A stretch of DNA of 29,749 nucleotides from Prevotellaceae bacterium UBA1075 (GCA_002316015.1 DCCS01000021.1:2992-32740); one strand, 5' to 3'. Positions 15,152-24,747 are shown, counted from the first letter of the stretch. A program made the numbers and translations. The notes: generated by a model not told the origin, from the sequence alone.

Positions 15152-16620
15152 GCGGAAAGAAGATAAACTGGCAAGAACTGGCGGCCGAACTGGCCAACAG
15201 CACCGGGATGCCGCGCAAGGACGCCGAGGCGTTTGTGCGCACATTCTTCGACACGCTGGGCAAGAGTATCCTGAAGGAGAAATCCGTCAAGGTGAAAGCG
15301 CTCGGCACCTTCAAGATGGTGGAGGTACAGGAGCGCGAGAGTGTGAACGTGAACACGGGGGAACGCTTCACCATCTCGGGGCACGCCAAGATTGGCTTCC
15401 TGCCCGACAATGCCCTGAAGGAACTGGTGAACAAGCCCTTCTCTGACTTCCAGACGGTCATCCTCAACGAGGGGACGACCGCCGAGGAAATGGAAAAGAT
15501 AGACAGGAGGTACCCGGCCTCTGACCAGGACAACGGGGAAAAGGCGCCCGCCACGTCCGGGGAGGCAGGGAACGGCAGCCTACCCACACAGGCCGGGGAG
15601 GCAGACAGGGCAAGTGAAGAGAAAACGGCCGACCCACCCACAGCCCGCGAGGAAGACACCACGGCCACCCCCACGGAGCGGCAAGACACCCAGGCCCAGA
15701 CACCCCCGCAAGACACCCAGGCCCAGGCACCCAGGCAGGACATCCCGCCCCGGAAGGACAGGGAGGAAGAAGAGCCCGCCGCCAAGGAACAGCCAGAGAG
15801 AACGGACACCAGGGAAGAGCCACCCGCCAGCCCCTGCGGGAGCGGGGGCGGGCCCCGTACAGAGGAGGCGAGTGGCAGGGAAAACCAGGAAGAGCAGCCC
15901 GCACCCGTCACACGACGAGAAGAACCAGCCAAGCCAGGGAATGAGGCTGCGCGGGACGAGCCGACCGCCATCCTGGCCGCCGCCCACAGGGAGCGGGAAA
16001 ACGCCGCCGTCCCCAGGCACAACGTGTGGCGCACCCTTTTCCTCACACTGGTGGCCATACTGCTGATGATCGCATGCTACATAACCGGATACCTGAGGCT
16101 TGTGAACATGAGCTGGCTATGCCTGCCCCCCGCCGACGGGCAGGAAGAACAGCCCGCCGGGAACAGACAGGAAAAGCCGGAGACAGACGGGGGCGCCCCA
16201 CAGGGCATCCCGCCCGTGCCACAAACAGGAAGCGAGAAAGAGGACGGGAACGGGAGCGAGACCCCACCTGCCCCACAAGACGCCCAGGCCGGGGCACCCA
16301 TACCCACAAGTCCGGGCCGCGCCCGGATGACTGAGACTGAGGAAGGCTCACCGGAAAAGGCCGGGCAGGACAACAGGAGCCGCCTCATACAGGCATCCAA
16401 GGGTTTTCCGCAAGTGGAAGGGGGGAAATACCTCATCACCGGCATACGCAAGACCAGAGCCATGCGGCGGGGTGACAACCTCTACAGAATAGCCATGCAG
16501 GAATACGGCAGCAAGGAGGCCGTGGAGTACATAAAAGCCCTGAACCAGTTTGACAACCCCGACAACATCCCCGTCGGGCACGGGGTGAAACTGCCCGAAC
16601 TCACCCCCAAAGGCAAATAA
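15148..16620 (+). CDS. HU domain - proline-rich linker - transmembrane segment - LysM-like domain fusion
   Basis: A 490-residue protein with four parts. Residues 1-105 are an HU-like domain (INWQELAAELANSTGMPRKDAEAF through GFLPDNALKELVNKPF). Its arm reads SVNVNTGE, so the intercalating proline of NPxT is replaced by valine. Residues about 110-290 are a low-complexity Pro/Glu/Gln/Arg-rich linker with short internal repeats (DTQAQTPPQDTQAQAP). Residues about 297-317 are one hydrophobic transmembrane helix (FLTLVAILLMIACYITGYL), with more positive charge on its N-terminal side, predicting N-in/C-out. After a second acidic low-complexity stretch, residues about 425-490 form a LysM-like domain (RRGDNLYRIAMQEYGSKEA, then IPVGHGVKLPEL). 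HU-LysM proteins exist in Bacteroidales. A DNA-to-peptidoglycan bridge is my inference from topology. Confidence 0.88.
   Translation: MSGKKINWQELAAELANSTGMPRKDAEAFVRTFFDTLGKSILKEKSVKVKALGTFKMVEVQERESVNVNTGERFTISGHAKIGFLPDNALKELVNKPFSDFQTVILNEGTTAEEMEKIDRRYPASDQDNGEKAPATSGEAGNGSLPTQAGEADRASEEKTADPPTAREEDTTATPTERQDTQAQTPPQDTQAQAPRQDIPPRKDREEEEPAAKEQPERTDTREEPPASPCGSGGGPRTEEASGRENQEEQPAPVTRREEPAKPGNEAARDEPTAILAAAHRERENAAVPRHNVWRTLFLTLVAILLMIACYITGYLRLVNMSWLCLPPADGQEEQPAGNRQEKPETDGGAPQGIPPVPQTGSEKEDGNGSETPPAPQDAQAGAPIPTSPGRARMTETEEGSPEKAGQDNRSRLIQASKGFPQVEGGKYLITGIRKTRAMRRGDNLYRIAMQEYGSKEAVEYIKALNQFDNPDNIPVGHGVKLPELTPKGK
15682..15726 (+). repeat. Short direct repeat in the linker of the HU-LysM gene
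   Basis: CAAGACACCCAGGCCCAG occurs at 15682-15699 and again at 15709-15726, encoding a repeated QDTQAQ motif. The linker probably grows and shrinks by such slippage, so its length may vary between strains. Confidence 0.6.
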
Positions 16621-16654
16621 GCGCAGGTGGGGCAATTAAACACATTTAACAGTA

Positions 16655-16697
16655 AGCCACATGCGGGGTAACGCTTTTTTGCACTTCACATGTGGCT
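16655..16697. repeat. Inverted repeat upstream of the moxR-bat promoter
   Basis: AGCCACATG (16655-16663) and CATGTGGCT (16689-16697) are perfect 9-bp arms around a 25-base centre containing T6. The right arm ends 18 bases before the -7 box, so it lies where an operator or -33 region would be. It could also act as a terminator for the preceding gene. Confidence 0.5.
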
Positions 16698-16715
16698 CAT
16701 CCGTACCAAAAGCCG

Positions 16716-16723
16716 TATTTTTG
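16716..16723 (+). promoter_or_regulatory. Bacteroidota -7 promoter box TATTTTTG for moxR-bat operon
   Basis: Exact TAnnTTTG, 61 bases before the moxR start. It is the only such box seen immediately ahead of a start in the 16.6-29.1 kb region, which fits one long transcript reading through the bat genes. Confidence 0.6.
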
Positions 16724-16784
16724 CACGACCTATCAGAAAGGGGAAAAAGGGGAAAAAGAAAACAAAATACTACATTATAATATT

Positions 16785-17780
<996 letters not shown>

Positions 17781-17826
17781 GGCACAAGCGGGCACAGCCA
17801 CACAAAGGACAAGCAAACAGAGTGCG

Positions 17827-18696
17827 ATGGAGACATCTGAGATTCTCAAACGCGTCAGGCAGATAGAGATCAAGACCCGTGGCTTGAGCGACAACATCTT
17901 CGCCGGAGAGTACCACTCGGCCTTCAAGGGGCGCGGGATGACATTCTCGGAGGTGAGGGAATACCAGTACGGGGACGACATACGCGACATAGAATGGAAT
18001 GTGACCGCGCGCTTCAACAAGCCCTACGTCAAGGTGTTCGAGGAGGAAAGGGAACTGACCGTCATGCTGCTGGTGGATGTGAGCGGAAGTCTCAACTTCG
18101 GCACCCAAAAGCAGATGAAGCGCGACATGCTCACCGAGATAGGAGCCACGCTGGCCTTCTCGGCCATACAGAACAACGACAAGATAGGCGTCATCTTCTT
18201 CTCCGACAGAATCGAGAAATTCATCCCCCCCAAGAAGGGCAGGAAGCACATCCTCTGCATCATACGCGAACTGCTGGACTTCAAGCCCGAAAGCCAGCGT
18301 ACCGACATCCGGGGGGCCATCGAATACCTGACGCGCGCCATCAAACGCAGGTGCACTGCATTCCTGCTGAGCGACTTCCTGGACAAGGGCGACTTCCGGC
18401 AGGCTCTCACCATCGCCAACCGCAAGCACGACATGGTGGCCATACAGGTCTATGACCGGCGACTGGCCGAACTTCCAGACGTGGGGCTCATGAAGATGAA
18501 GGACAACGAGACCGGGCAGGAAATCATCGTGGACACCGGAAGCCGGCAGGTGCGCCGCGAGCACGCCCTGTGGTGGAAGAAACAGAAGGAGAGGCTCACC
18601 GACATCTTCAACCGCAGCAATGTGGACGCCGTGAGCGTCCGTACCGACGGCGACTATGTGGCCGCCCTGATGTCTCTCTTCGCAAAAAGGAACTGA
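17827..18696 (+). CDS. DUF58 domain protein (VWA-like) of the moxR-bat operon
   Basis: A 289-residue soluble protein. FKGRGMTFSEVREYQYGDDIRDIEW is the DUF58 signature. It is followed by a von Willebrand A-like fold beginning MLLVDVSGSLNFG, where Asp84 with SGS forms a MIDAS-type metal site; FFSDRIEKFI and AFLLSDFLDKGDF continue the fold. There is no signal peptide or transmembrane segment. DUF58 proteins are almost always encoded next to MoxR and are thought to be partners or substrates of that ATPase. It lies 46 bases after moxR and 5 bases before the next gene. Confidence 0.93.
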   Translation: METSEILKRVRQIEIKTRGLSDNIFAGEYHSAFKGRGMTFSEVREYQYGDDIRDIEWNVTARFNKPYVKVFEEERELTVMLLVDVSGSLNFGTQKQMKRDMLTEIGATLAFSAIQNNDKIGVIFFSDRIEKFIPPKKGRKHILCIIRELLDFKPESQRTDIRGAIEYLTRAIKRRCTAFLLSDFLDKGDFRQALTIANRKHDMVAIQVYDRRLAELPDVGLMKMKDNETGQEIIVDTGSRQVRREHALWWKKQKERLTDIFNRSNVDAVSVRTDGDYVAALMSLFAKRN

Positions 18697-18701
18697 TAAC
18701 A

Positions 18702-19802
18702 ATGGACAGACATTTACCCGGGCAGAAAAGGACAGCCCTGACACTCATGCTCCTGTGCGCATGGCTCTTGCCGGCAAGCGCGCAAGTGCAGTTTGAGGCC
18801 AGGATAGACTCCCTGGAGCTGTTGATAGGCGAACAGACGGGGATTACCCTGGACCTGACTTGCGGCAAGGGACAAAAGGCAGCGCTCCCCCAACTCAAGG
18901 CGGGGGACGAGCTGATGCCCAACGTGGAAATCATATCCGCAAGCACGCCCGACACCTCCCTGCTCAACGAGGGCAAGCGCGTCGAAGTGACCCAAAGGAT
19001 CATGGTGGCCGCGTGGGACTCCTCGCTGTATTGCCTCCCCCCATTCGAGGCCACGGTCGACGGGAAAGCCTACCGCACGAAAAGCCTTGCCCTGAAGGTG
19101 CTTCCCGTCGAGCCCCTGGACACCGCGCACCTGGACAAGTTCTACCCGCCCTACACCTATATGGAGCCCGAGTTCAGCTGGGCCGACTGGCGTCCGGCCA
19201 TCTGCTGCTCCTTCCTCTGCGTGCTGCTGCTCGCCATGGCCTACACCCTGTATGACCGCGCGCGCAAGGGAAAGCCCATCGTGCGCATCATACGCCGCAA
19301 GAAGCGCCTGCCCCCGCACCAAGTGGCAATGGAGGAGATCGAGCGCATCAAGGGCAACCGCGACCTGGCCGGCGGCGACAGCAAGGAGTACTACACGCAA
19401 CTGACCGACACCCTGCGCACATACATACAGAGCCGCTACGGGTTCAACGCCATGGAGATGACCTCGGCCGAGATCATCGACAGGCTGGTGCGGGAGAACG
19501 ACGAGGAGTCGCTGCGCGAGCTGAGGGAAATCTTCAACACGGCCGACCTGGTGAAGTTTGCCAAATACACCACGCTCGTCAACGAGAATGACGCCAACCT
19601 GATGGCCGCCGTGGAATACATCAACCAGACAAAGCAGGAGGCCGACCCCAACGCGAAGCCCGAGCCCGAAGTCATCAGGGAGACAGACACCAGGCGCATG
19701 AACCAGGCACGCGCCATGCAGACGGCGTCCGTCCTGCTGCTCGCGCTCGCGCTGGCCCTGGTGGCCTACGCCGTATGGCGCGTGGCCGGCCTGCTGACAT
19801 AA
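18702..19802 (+). CDS. Two-transmembrane bat-operon protein of unknown function
   Basis: A 366-residue envelope protein. A signal peptide (about residues 1-27, ending ASAQ) precedes a beta-rich periplasmic domain (about 28-160) resembling the N-terminal part of BatD-type proteins. A transmembrane helix lies around residues 165-183 (CCSFLCVLLLAMAYTLYD). The helical cytoplasmic segment has DRARKGKPIVRIIRRKKRLPPHQ and YYTQLTDTLRTYIQSRYGF. A second transmembrane helix lies near the C-terminus (about 342-364). Homologues sit at this place in Bacteroidales bat operons, and the layout recalls DUF4381-type proteins. No enzymatic motif is visible. It probably takes part in the MoxR/Bat membrane assembly, but its role is undefined. 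Confidence 0.8.
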   Translation: MDRHLPGQKRTALTLMLLCAWLLPASAQVQFEARIDSLELLIGEQTGITLDLTCGKGQKAALPQLKAGDELMPNVEIISASTPDTSLLNEGKRVEVTQRIMVAAWDSSLYCLPPFEATVDGKAYRTKSLALKVLPVEPLDTAHLDKFYPPYTYMEPEFSWADWRPAICCSFLCVLLLAMAYTLYDRARKGKPIVRIIRRKKRLPPHQVAMEEIERIKGNRDLAGGDSKEYYTQLTDTLRTYIQSRYGFNAMEMTSAEIIDRLVRENDEESLRELREIFNTADLVKFAKYTTLVNENDANLMAAVEYINQTKQEADPNAKPEPEVIRETDTRRMNQARAMQTASVLLLALALALVAYAVWRVAGLLT

Positions 19803-19826
19803 CACAAGAAGTCGAGAACCAAGACC

Positions 19827-20825
19827 ATGACATTTGCCAACTCAGAATACCTCTTCCTGCTGCTCCTGCTGGCACCATACACAGCCTGGTACCTGCTCTG
19901 CCATCTGAGGCAGGCACCCAGCGTGTCGGTAAGCACGACAGCACCATTCATACACATGCACAAGTCGTTCAGGCAAAGGCTCGTACACCTACCTTTCCTG
20001 TGCCGCCTCGTCTGCCTGGCCACGGCCATCGTGGCCCTGGCACGCCCGCAGACCTCGGACGACTGGAGCACAAGGCACATAGAGGGGATCGACATCATGC
20101 TCTGCATGGACGTGAGCACCAGCATGCTGGCCGAGGACTTGAAGCCCAACCGCATAGAAGCGGCCAAGCAAGTGGCCGTGGAGTTCATAAACGGACGGCC
20201 CGACGACAACATCGGCCTCACGCTCTTCGCGGGCGAAGCCTACACCCAATGCCCCATGACCGTTGACCACGCCGTGCTGCTCAACCTGCTGAACGGCATG
20301 AGGGCAGACATGGCCGAGCGCGGCCTGATAGCGGACGGGACAGCCATCGGCATGGGCATCGCCAACGCCGTGACGCGCCTCAAGGACAGCAAGGCAAAAA
20401 GCAAGGTCATCATCCTGCTCACCGACGGCACGAACAACTGCGGGCAGATAAGCCCCGGCACGGCGGCCGACATCGCCAGGAGCTTCGGCATCAGGGTATA
20501 CACAATCGGAGTGGGCAGCAACGGAAGCGCGCCCTACCCCTTCCGCGTGGCAGGACAGACCATGTACCAGAACATACCCGTGGAAATCGACACAAAGACC
20601 CTGAAGGCCATAGCCGCCAGGACCGACGGCGAGTTCTACCGGGCCGGAAACACCGGGAAACTGCGCGAGGTGTACCGCCAGATCGACCGGCTGGAGAAGA
20701 CCAAGATGGACGTGAGGAAGTACTCCAGGCGCTACGAGGCGTTCTTCCCCTTCCTGCTCGTCTCCGTGCTGGCCCTGATACTGGAGATGGTGCTGCGCGA
20801 CACCTTGCTGAGACGCATCCCATAA
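19827..20825 (+). CDS. batA: VWA domain membrane protein BatA
   Basis: A 332-residue inner-membrane protein. Two N-terminal hydrophobic helices (about 6-24 and 52-74, ending in ALARP) precede a VWA domain with the MIDAS motif DVSTSM starting at Asp95. The conserved GLTLFAGEAYTQCPMT and the late acidic loop ILLTDGTNNCG follow. A last transmembrane helix lies near 307-329. The domain probably faces one side of the membrane and binds a divalent metal and a partner protein. Named from its position and architecture in the Bacteroides aerotolerance (bat) operon. It starts 24 bases after the preceding gene. Confidence 0.93.
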   Translation: MTFANSEYLFLLLLLAPYTAWYLLCHLRQAPSVSVSTTAPFIHMHKSFRQRLVHLPFLCRLVCLATAIVALARPQTSDDWSTRHIEGIDIMLCMDVSTSMLAEDLKPNRIEAAKQVAVEFINGRPDDNIGLTLFAGEAYTQCPMTVDHAVLLNLLNGMRADMAERGLIADGTAIGMGIANAVTRLKDSKAKSKVIILLTDGTNNCGQISPGTAADIARSFGIRVYTIGVGSNGSAPYPFRVAGQTMYQNIPVEIDTKTLKAIAARTDGEFYRAGNTGKLREVYRQIDRLEKTKMDVRKYSRRYEAFFPFLLVSVLALILEMVLRDTLLRRIP

Positions 20826-20939
20826 CGGCACATCACCAGGGTCCCACAACCGGCACATTGGCGAGAGAAGAGAGAACGACAAACGACACATTAGAAGAGA
20901 AGAGAGGGGAAGAAAAGAGAGAGAGAGAGGGAAAAGATT
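20826..20939 (+). other. Purine-rich batA-batB spacer with (AG)7 tract
   Basis: The coding strand becomes almost pure A/G from about 20862, including (AG)7 at 20916-20929, ending 10 bases before the batB start. No gene or promoter box is visible. The tract supplies many possible Shine-Dalgarno-like sequences. Confidence 0.55.
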
Positions 20940-21974
20940 ATGTTCAGATTCGAGAATCCACAATACCTATACCTGCTCGCGGGCATAGCCTTCCTGGCGC
21001 TGGTGCACGGTTACGCCATGTACGCCAAGAGGAAAGACCTGCGCACATACGGCGACCCGGAGCTGCTCGGGCGGCTCTTCGCGGGCCTGTCGCGCTGGCG
21101 GCCCGAAGTGAAGTTCTGGCTGTGCCAGCTGGCCCTCGCCTCATTCGTCGTCGCCCTGGCCCGCCCGCAGTTCGGGACAAGGATGGAAAAGCAGGAGCGG
21201 CAGGGCATCGAGGCCCTCATCGCCCTGGACGTGAGCAACTCCATGCTGGCCGAGGACGTGAAGCCCAACCGCCTGGAGAAAGCCAAGATGATGATAAGCA
21301 ACATGGTGGAGAACATGAAGGACGACAAGGTGGGGCTGATCGTCTATGCCGGACAGGCGTTCACGCAACTGCCCATCACCAGCGACTATGTGAGCGCCAG
21401 GATGTTCCTGGAGACCATATCGCCCGCCATGGTCAGCGTGCAGGGCACGGACATCGCCGCAGCCATCGACCTGGCCACACGCAGCTTCACCAGCCAGGAG
21501 GGCGTGAGCCGCGCCATCTTCGTCATCACAGACGGCGAGGACAACGAGGGAGGAGCCGTGGAGGCCGCCCGGAAGGCCGCCCGGAAGGGAATGCGCGTGT
21601 ATGTGCTGGGCATCGGATCGCCCGGCGGCGCCCCCGTCCCCCAGCCCGGCTCGTCCAGCTATTTCCAGGACGAGGAGGGCAACGTGGTCGTCTCCAAGCT
21701 CAACGAGGACATGTGCCGCGAGATAGCCAAGGCAGGCAACGGCTCCTACATCTATGTGGACAACAGCAGCTCGGCGCAGGCGAAACTTGACGAGCAGGTC
21801 AACCGCCTGGCCAGGACGCGCATGGAAAGCCAGGTGTACAAGGACTACGACGAGCAGTTCCAGGGATTTGTGCTCCTGGGACTGGTGTTCCTGCTGATGG
21901 ACATCCTGCTGGCGGAGAGGGCGAACAGCCACCTCAACCTCTCGAGACTCTTCACCAGGAGGACAAGGCCATGA
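20940..21974 (+). CDS. batB: VWA domain membrane protein BatB
   Basis: A 344-residue paralogue of BatA with the same layout: an N-terminal hydrophobic helix (YLYLLAGIAFLALVHGYAMY), a second near residue 65 ending in VVALARPQF, and the VWA MIDAS motif DVSNSM from Asp97. VGLIVYAGQAFTQLPIT and VITDGEDNEGG complete the metal site. A C-terminal transmembrane helix (GFVLLGLVFLLMDILLAE) is near residues 305-323. The two VWA paralogues may pair. The gene follows a GA-rich spacer, unlike its closely spaced neighbours. Confidence 0.93.
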   Translation: MFRFENPQYLYLLAGIAFLALVHGYAMYAKRKDLRTYGDPELLGRLFAGLSRWRPEVKFWLCQLALASFVVALARPQFGTRMEKQERQGIEALIALDVSNSMLAEDVKPNRLEKAKMMISNMVENMKDDKVGLIVYAGQAFTQLPITSDYVSARMFLETISPAMVSVQGTDIAAAIDLATRSFTSQEGVSRAIFVITDGEDNEGGAVEAARKAARKGMRVYVLGIGSPGGAPVPQPGSSSYFQDEEGNVVVSKLNEDMCREIAKAGNGSYIYVDNSSSAQAKLDEQVNRLARTRMESQVYKDYDEQFQGFVLLGLVFLLMDILLAERANSHLNLSRLFTRRTRP

Positions 21975-22005
21975 CATACACACACCCGACCAGGAGGACA
22001 AAGTC

Positions 22006-22710
22006 ATGAGACACATACCCACATTCCTTCTCTGCCTGGCCATGGCGGCAGTCCCGTCCATGGCGCAGAACAGCAGGGACTACATGCGCAGGGGCAACCG
22101 CCTGATGCGCGACACGGCCTATGCCAAGGCCCAGGTGCAATACCAGAAATCCATAGAGGCCGACAACGCCAACGCGCGCGCCCACTACAACCTGGGCAAC
22201 GCGCTGATGATGCAGTCAAAGGCAAAGGACGCCATGAAGGAGTACGAGACCGCAGTCAAGCTGGAGAAGAACAAGCTCAGGCTGGCGCAGATGTACCACA
22301 ACATGGGCGTGCTCCTGCAGGCCGCCAAGCAGCCCGGCAAGGCCCTCGAGTGCTACCGCCAGTCCCTGCGCAACAACCCCCACTCCGCCGAGACACGCTA
22401 CAACTACGCCCTGTGCCTGTACCAGCTCAAGAAGAACGGGGGCGGACAAGACCGCAAGGACCAGAAGCAGGACTCGGACGGGCAAGACCAGAAGAAGCAG
22501 CAGGACAAGCAACAGCAGCAGAAGGAGAAGCAAGAGAAGCGCGACAACCGCGAAAAGGAGAGGCAGCAGCAGCCCGACCCGCAGCAGATGAGCCGCGAGA
22601 ACGCCGAGCAGATGCTCAAGGCGGCCATGCAGGACGAGAAGGAGACCCAGGAGCGGCTGCAGAAGGCCCTGCGGCAACCCCACCAGAAACATCTGCAGAA
22701 ACAATGGTGA
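22006..22710 (+). CDS. batC: TPR protein BatC
   Basis: A 234-residue exported TPR protein. A signal peptide (about 1-21, ending SMAQ) precedes tetratricopeptide repeats (about 25-135). Matches include NARAHYNLGNALMMQSKAKDAMKEYETAV and QMYHNMGVLLQAAKQPGKALECYRQSL. The last 90 residues form a highly charged, Gln/Lys/Arg-rich coiled-coil-like tail. The TPRs probably scaffold the other Bat proteins in the periplasm. The spacer to batB contains a short duplicated text (CACCAGGAGGACAA-like at about 21954 and 21989), suggesting local duplication. Confidence 0.9.
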   Translation: MRHIPTFLLCLAMAAVPSMAQNSRDYMRRGNRLMRDTAYAKAQVQYQKSIEADNANARAHYNLGNALMMQSKAKDAMKEYETAVKLEKNKLRLAQMYHNMGVLLQAAKQPGKALECYRQSLRNNPHSAETRYNYALCLYQLKKNGGGQDRKDQKQDSDGQDQKKQQDKQQQQKEKQEKRDNREKERQQQPDPQQMSRENAEQMLKAAMQDEKETQERLQKALRQPHQKHLQKQW

Positions 22711-22720
22711 CACACAGGAC

Positions 22721-24541
22721 ATGAGGAAGACATTACTTGCAATCGCCTGCATGGCCGCCGCCACAGCGGCCGCCGCGCAGGTGACACTCAGGATCAAGGC
22801 GCCCCGCCAGGCCGAGGTGGGGCAGCAGATACACGTGAGGTACGTGGCCAACACGGCCGATGTGGAGGACATCCACGTGGGCGGATTCCCCGGCTTCGAG
22901 GTGGTCTATGGCCCCAGCACCAGCCGCAGCAGCAGCTTCACGATGGTCAACGGGAAGACCGCCCAGAGCAGCACGATGACTTTCACCTACACCCTGGTGG
23001 CCACCAAGGAGGGCACGCACAGGCTGCCGGCCGCCACCGTCAAGGTCAACGGGAAGAGCGTCAAGAGCAACACGGCCAGCGTCGAGGTGCTCCCGGCCTC
23101 GGCCCAGGGAAACGGCGGCGGGCAGGGCGGCGGCCGCAGGAGCCGCCCGGCACAGGACAGCCGGGGGGCGGGGAGGCAGGCGTCCGGCATCGGGCCCAGG
23201 GACCTGTACATGACCGTCACGGCCAGCAAGACCAGGGTCTATGAGCAGGAGGCGGTGCTCCTCACCTACAAGCTCTACACCCTGGTCAACGTCCAGCAGA
23301 TAGCCGGCGAGATACCCCAGCTGGACGGCTTCCACGTGCAGGAGCTGGACTCCAGGCAGCAGATGTCGCTCAAGTACGAGCGCGTGGGCGGCCACAACTA
23401 CGGCACGGCCGTCTGGCGGCAGTACGTCCTCTTCCCCCAGAGGGCGGGCAGGCTCAGGATACCCAGCGTGACCTTCGACACCCAGGTCGAGGTGCAGAAC
23501 ACCAGCGCAGACCCCTTCGACGTGTTCTTCGGCGGAGGCAGCCTCTCCCAGGTGGTGAGGAAGTCCATCACCGCCCCACCGTGCGAACTGGAGGTCATGC
23601 CCCTTCCCACGCCCAAGCCCGAGGGCTTCACGGGAGCCGTGGGGCACTTCGCCATCTCGGGCAGCCTCACCCCCCGGGAGATAAAGGCCAACGACGCGGC
23701 CACCCTGCGCCTGGTGGTGAGCGGCTACGGCAACATGAAGCTCATGTCGGCCCCCAAGGTCAGCCTCCCGCAGGACTTCGAGCTCTATGACCCCAAGGAG
23801 ACCGACCGCACCACCTGCACCGCCAAGGGCGCCAAGGGCAACAAGGTCTACGACTACGTGGCAGTCCCGCGCCACAGCGGCACGTTCCACATACCGGCGG
23901 TCGAGTTCACCTACTTTGACCTGGAGAGCCGTGCCTACAGGACCCTCCGCACCGACTCCATGAGCATCACCGTGGCCAAGGGGAGCGGACAGCCCGCCAC
24001 GGCAGACGGAGGCCAGGAAGACCTGAAGGTGCTGGGCAGCGACATACGCTACATCAAGACGGGCGGCACGCACGCGCGCCGGGGAGGCCCCATGGCCTTC
24101 GGGAGCAGCGCGTACTGGCTCGCCTACCCCGCGCTGCTGCTCGTGACCCTGTGCGGGCTGCTGGCCGCCAGGGGGCTCGCCGGACATGGAGGGCGCAGGA
24201 AGGCCGGGAGAGTGGCCGGCAGGCGCCTGCACAACGCCGGGCGGATGATGCGGAAGGGACAGCGCGACCCCTTCTACGAGGAAGTCATGCGCGCCCTGCT
24301 GGGCTATGCCGCCGACAAGCTGGGCATGCCCATGAGTGAGATCACCAAGGAGAACGTGGCCGGGGCGATGGCCGCGCACCATGTGCCCGACAGCCTGGTC
24401 AGGGAATACATGGACGCGGTGGCCGAGTGCGAGTTCGCGCGCTTCGCGCCGGGAGACCCCTCCGCCAAGATGGAGAAGACGTACACCATGGCCTCCGACT
24501 GCATCAACCGCCTGGACGCCGCCATCAGAAAGGACAAGTAA
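22721..24541 (+). CDS. batD: BatD (oxygen tolerance / BatD family) protein
   Basis: A 606-residue envelope protein. A signal peptide (about 1-19, ending AAAAQ) is followed by several beta-sandwich domains: VTLRIKAPRQAEVGQQIHVRY, then YMTVTASKTRVYEQEAVLLTYKLYT, then HFAISGSLTPREIKANDAATLRLVVSG-type repeats of the BatD family. A Gly/Arg-rich linker is near residues 127-160. A transmembrane helix is around 464-485 (AYPALLLVTLCGLLAARG), and a cytoplasmic helical tail of about 120 residues (DPFYEEVMRALLGYAADKLG) ends the protein. It is the largest Bat protein and presumably organises the periplasmic side of the complex. It lies 10 bases after batC. Confidence 0.93.
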   Translation: MRKTLLAIACMAAATAAAAQVTLRIKAPRQAEVGQQIHVRYVANTADVEDIHVGGFPGFEVVYGPSTSRSSSFTMVNGKTAQSSTMTFTYTLVATKEGTHRLPAATVKVNGKSVKSNTASVEVLPASAQGNGGGQGGGRRSRPAQDSRGAGRQASGIGPRDLYMTVTASKTRVYEQEAVLLTYKLYTLVNVQQIAGEIPQLDGFHVQELDSRQQMSLKYERVGGHNYGTAVWRQYVLFPQRAGRLRIPSVTFDTQVEVQNTSADPFDVFFGGGSLSQVVRKSITAPPCELEVMPLPTPKPEGFTGAVGHFAISGSLTPREIKANDAATLRLVVSGYGNMKLMSAPKVSLPQDFELYDPKETDRTTCTAKGAKGNKVYDYVAVPRHSGTFHIPAVEFTYFDLESRAYRTLRTDSMSITVAKGSGQPATADGGQEDLKVLGSDIRYIKTGGTHARRGGPMAFGSSAYWLAYPALLLVTLCGLLAARGLAGHGGRRKAGRVAGRRLHNAGRMMRKGQRDPFYEEVMRALLGYAADKLGMPMSEITKENVAGAMAAHHVPDSLVREYMDAVAECEFARFAPGDPSAKMEKTYTMASDCINRLDAAIRKDK

Positions 24542-24747
24542 GCGAGGGAGAGACAGCTGGGGAACAGGAAGGGAGAAGGGAAGAGAAAGAAGGGAAAAAG
24601 AAGAAGTGGCTGGCACATTGTCTTGGGCGCACTCATCCTGGTGAGAGAGAAGAGAGAAGGAAGAGGGAAGGGATAATCACAAGAGAGAAGAAGACAGAAG
24701 ACACACACACATATATATATTAGAGAGAGAAGGGACAGAGAAGAGAG
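24542..24747 (+). other. Purine-rich batD-batE spacer with (AC)5(AT)5 microsatellites
   Basis: Mostly A/G on the coding strand (for example 24543-24605 and 24640-24700), with one mixed stretch around 24606-24640. Adjacent microsatellites ACACACACAC and ATATATATAT at 24701-24720 are followed by a GA tract up to the batE start. I see no gene. The AT run is the only AT-rich element nearby and could be a promoter-like spot. Confidence 0.5.

Noticed and set aside
14710..16058. Several overlapping minus-strand frames opposite the HU genes
   Set aside because: Antisense to two HU-domain genes with clear family motifs; low-complexity translations.
22733..24616. Very long minus-strand open frame (about 627 codons) opposite batD
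   Set aside because: It is fully antisense to a well-supported gene, its translation shows no family motifs and is His/Gly/Leu-rich as expected from GC-rich shadow frames.
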